Shown here: positions 6,259 through 6,974 of the stretch, piece by piece
How the letters are laid out: each line of letters starts with the position of its first letter
Numbering within the stretch: position 1 is the first letter of the stretch
From: Planctomycetes bacterium RIFOXYC2_FULL_41_27
Lineage (GTDB): Bacteria > Planctomycetota > Brocadiia > Brocadiales > Brocadiaceae
Reading direction: 5' to 3'
DNA length: 6,974 bases
Assembly (NCBI GenBank): GCA_001828645.1
Contig: MHZD01000245.1
Coordinates: 370 to 7,343 of the forward strand
Position numbers and translations under genes: made by a program
Notes under the pieces: model-generated
Databases searched by the model: none
What the model was told of the DNA's origin: nothing
The model's input: only the letters and a program-made list of their open reading frames with translations

Positions 6259-6288
6259 ATTGTATAGGAGGATTTTCATTTTATTTAA
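6259..6288 (-). promoter_or_regulatory. Candidate promoter of the leader-MFS-heme protein operon, within the repeat
   Basis: On the minus strand TACAAT (6264-6259) matches five of six bases of a sigma70 -10 element and lies 25 bp before the leader ATG. TTAAAT (6288-6283), 18 bp upstream of it, is a weak -35. The hexamer is the inner terminus of repeat copy 2, so the repeat may supply the promoter. The same hexamer ends copy 1 at 4031-4036. Confidence 0.3.
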
Positions 6289-6404
6289 GCGGGTCATACG
6301 ATGTATGGCATAGGGAATCCCCCTTAGAAAAGGGGGCTAGGGGGTTGTAGAATAGCACACAAAAAACACAACCCCCTGAATCCCCTTTTTTAAGGGGGAC
6401 TTAA
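6259..6404 (+). repeat. Repeat copy 2: same element as 3871-4036 in opposite orientation
   Basis: Read on the plus strand, this has the same order as copy 1: ATTGTATAGGA (6259-6269), AT-rich block to 6296, then a palindrome with arms 6316-6348 and 6368-6402, ending in TTAA at 6401-6404. Each arm again has a C5TT/AAG5 or C4TT/AAG5 hairpin and a GGGGGTTGT tail. It is 20 bp shorter than copy 1, mainly because the central hairpin is absent. Its outer end contains the stop codon of the ChrB-type gene. No transposase or other protein is encoded, so it would have to move, if at all, with help in trans. Confidence 0.9.
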
Positions 6405-6974
6405 ACGGAATAACTTGAAGAGTAATTTTGATAAAGCGCATCAAATATTTCCAGTCCCTTTTCCAGTAATTTGTTGTCCTCCTTTAATTTCTGGCTCAAC
6501 CCAGTAACAATTTGAGCTATTCCATCCGCCTCTTTTCGGCCATATTTGTTATCTTTTAAATCGATATCGTGTACCATCTCTGCGATTGATTGCAAGGCGG
6601 GGTCCTTCAGGTCAAATGCCTTCATAAGGGTCTCGAAGGTGCAATCTTCTCCGTGATGGGTAAACTCTGAGCCATACATATCAAAGGGTACCGTACCACG
6701 GGGCGCTTTTTCTGTGCCTTTTGATACAAACACGAAGCGGGCTTTTGGGTCTATAAATCTCCTGATAAGCCAGGCTGATGCAATCCGGTCAATAAAAATG
6801 TCTTTTCGTGTCGCCCATTTTCTACCCGAAAAATCTTTTATCTGATATACTTTGCCCGTCACCTTTATTTCCTTTTCAGATGTCTTTGTCCATTTCAAAA
6901 GCATCTTTTGTAACGATGCGATCTTTTGTAAGAGTATCTCTTTTTGTGGCGCATGAAAGAAATCGATTTTGGAA
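6401..6974 (-). CDS. chrB: ChrB-type chromate resistance protein, C-terminal part (5' end outside window)
   Basis: The frame is open from the window edge (first full codon at 6973) to TAA 6401-6403, giving 190 visible residues. A start at ATG 6904 would be internal: the upstream residues SKIDFFHAPQKEILLQKIASL read as the end of the ChrB N-terminal domain, and no SD precedes that ATG. The rest fits the ChrB C-terminal (Chrome_Resist) domain: KWATRKDIFIDRIASAWLIR, then RRFIDPKARFVFV, PFDMYGSEFTHHGEDCTFE, MVHDIDLKDNKYGRKEADGI and LLEKGLEIFDALY. ChrB acts in chromate resistance, in studied cases as a chromate-responsive regulator of the ChrA efflux gene. No ChrA is visible; an MFS gene follows instead, beyond a repeat. 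The usual Cys in the ACAWLIRR segment is Ser here (ASAW). Confidence 0.85.
   Translation of the reverse strand, partial: SKIDFFHAPQKEILLQKIASLQKMLLKWTKTSEKEIKVTGKVYQIKDFSGRKWATRKDIFIDRIASAWLIRRFIDPKARFVFVSKGTEKAPRGTVPFDMYGSEFTHHGEDCTFETLMKAFDLKDPALQSIAEMVHDIDLKDNKYGRKEADGIAQIVTGLSQKLKEDNKLLEKGLEIFDALYQNYSSSYSV

Noticed and set aside
6114..6350. 78-codon plus-strand ORF across the leader ORF and repeat copy 2
   Set aside because: It is antisense to the leader ORF and the MFS start and ends in the palindrome; its frame is not preserved in the matching part of copy 1.
3871..6404. Invertible DNA cassette (phase variation) between the inverted repeats
   Set aside because: The copies are too divergent and differ in length by 20 bp, no recombinase gene is in view, and nothing outside would gain or lose a promoter in an obvious way.
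6401..6904. Complete 167-residue ChrB C-terminal protein starting at ATG 6904
   Set aside because: The frame stays open to the window edge, the upstream residues read as the end of the ChrB N-terminal domain, and no SD precedes this ATG.

Overview
The window reads as a fragment of a Gram-negative bacterial chromosome. It encodes a predicted outer-membrane beta-barrel protein, several proteins with Sec-type signal peptides, and a heme protein of the ethylbenzene dehydrogenase gamma-subunit type, with AT-leaning coding sequence. That mix, a truncated hemoglobin, a DUF433/DUF5615 toxin-antitoxin pair and dispersed C5TT/AAG5 palindromic repeats would suit an anaerobic or microaerophilic redox specialist, for example an anammox-type planctomycete or a Nitrospirota-like lineage. 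This placement is only an impression; no taxonomic marker gene is present.

Region 1 (1-860, plus strand) holds a DUF433 antitoxin and a DUF5615 PIN-like toxin with overlapping stop and start codons. A short decayed or frameshifted third reading frame follows them. Region 2 (861-3834, minus strand) holds, in transcription order, a secreted LamG-like protein, a group 1 truncated hemoglobin with a TTG start, a perfect 25-bp dyad, an outer-membrane beta-barrel protein and a periplasmic solute-binding protein. The last two are tightly coupled. Region 3 (3871-6404) is an operon bracketed by two inverted copies of a 146-166 bp repeat. The operon runs from an unlisted 25-codon leader ORF through an MFS transporter to a heme-binding EbdC/NxrC-like protein, and its junctions overlap (TGATG and ATGA). 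Region 4 (6401-6974, minus strand) is the C-terminal part of a ChrB-type chromate resistance protein. It runs off the right edge, and its stop codon lies inside the end of the second repeat copy.

The most notable structure is the bracketed operon. Each repeat copy has a conserved AT-rich block facing inward, next to the operon, and a palindrome made of smaller hairpins facing outward. Only 4 bp separate the left copy from the last stop codon and 24 bp separate the right copy from the leader ORF, so the operon fits the space between the repeats almost exactly. This could be a cassette moved by MITE-like elements, or simply two insertions in adjacent intergenic gaps. Functionally, ChrB, an MFS pump and a periplasmic heme protein hint at oxyanion or metal stress handling, and the truncated hemoglobin suggests NO or O2 handling. 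These links are inferences from context.
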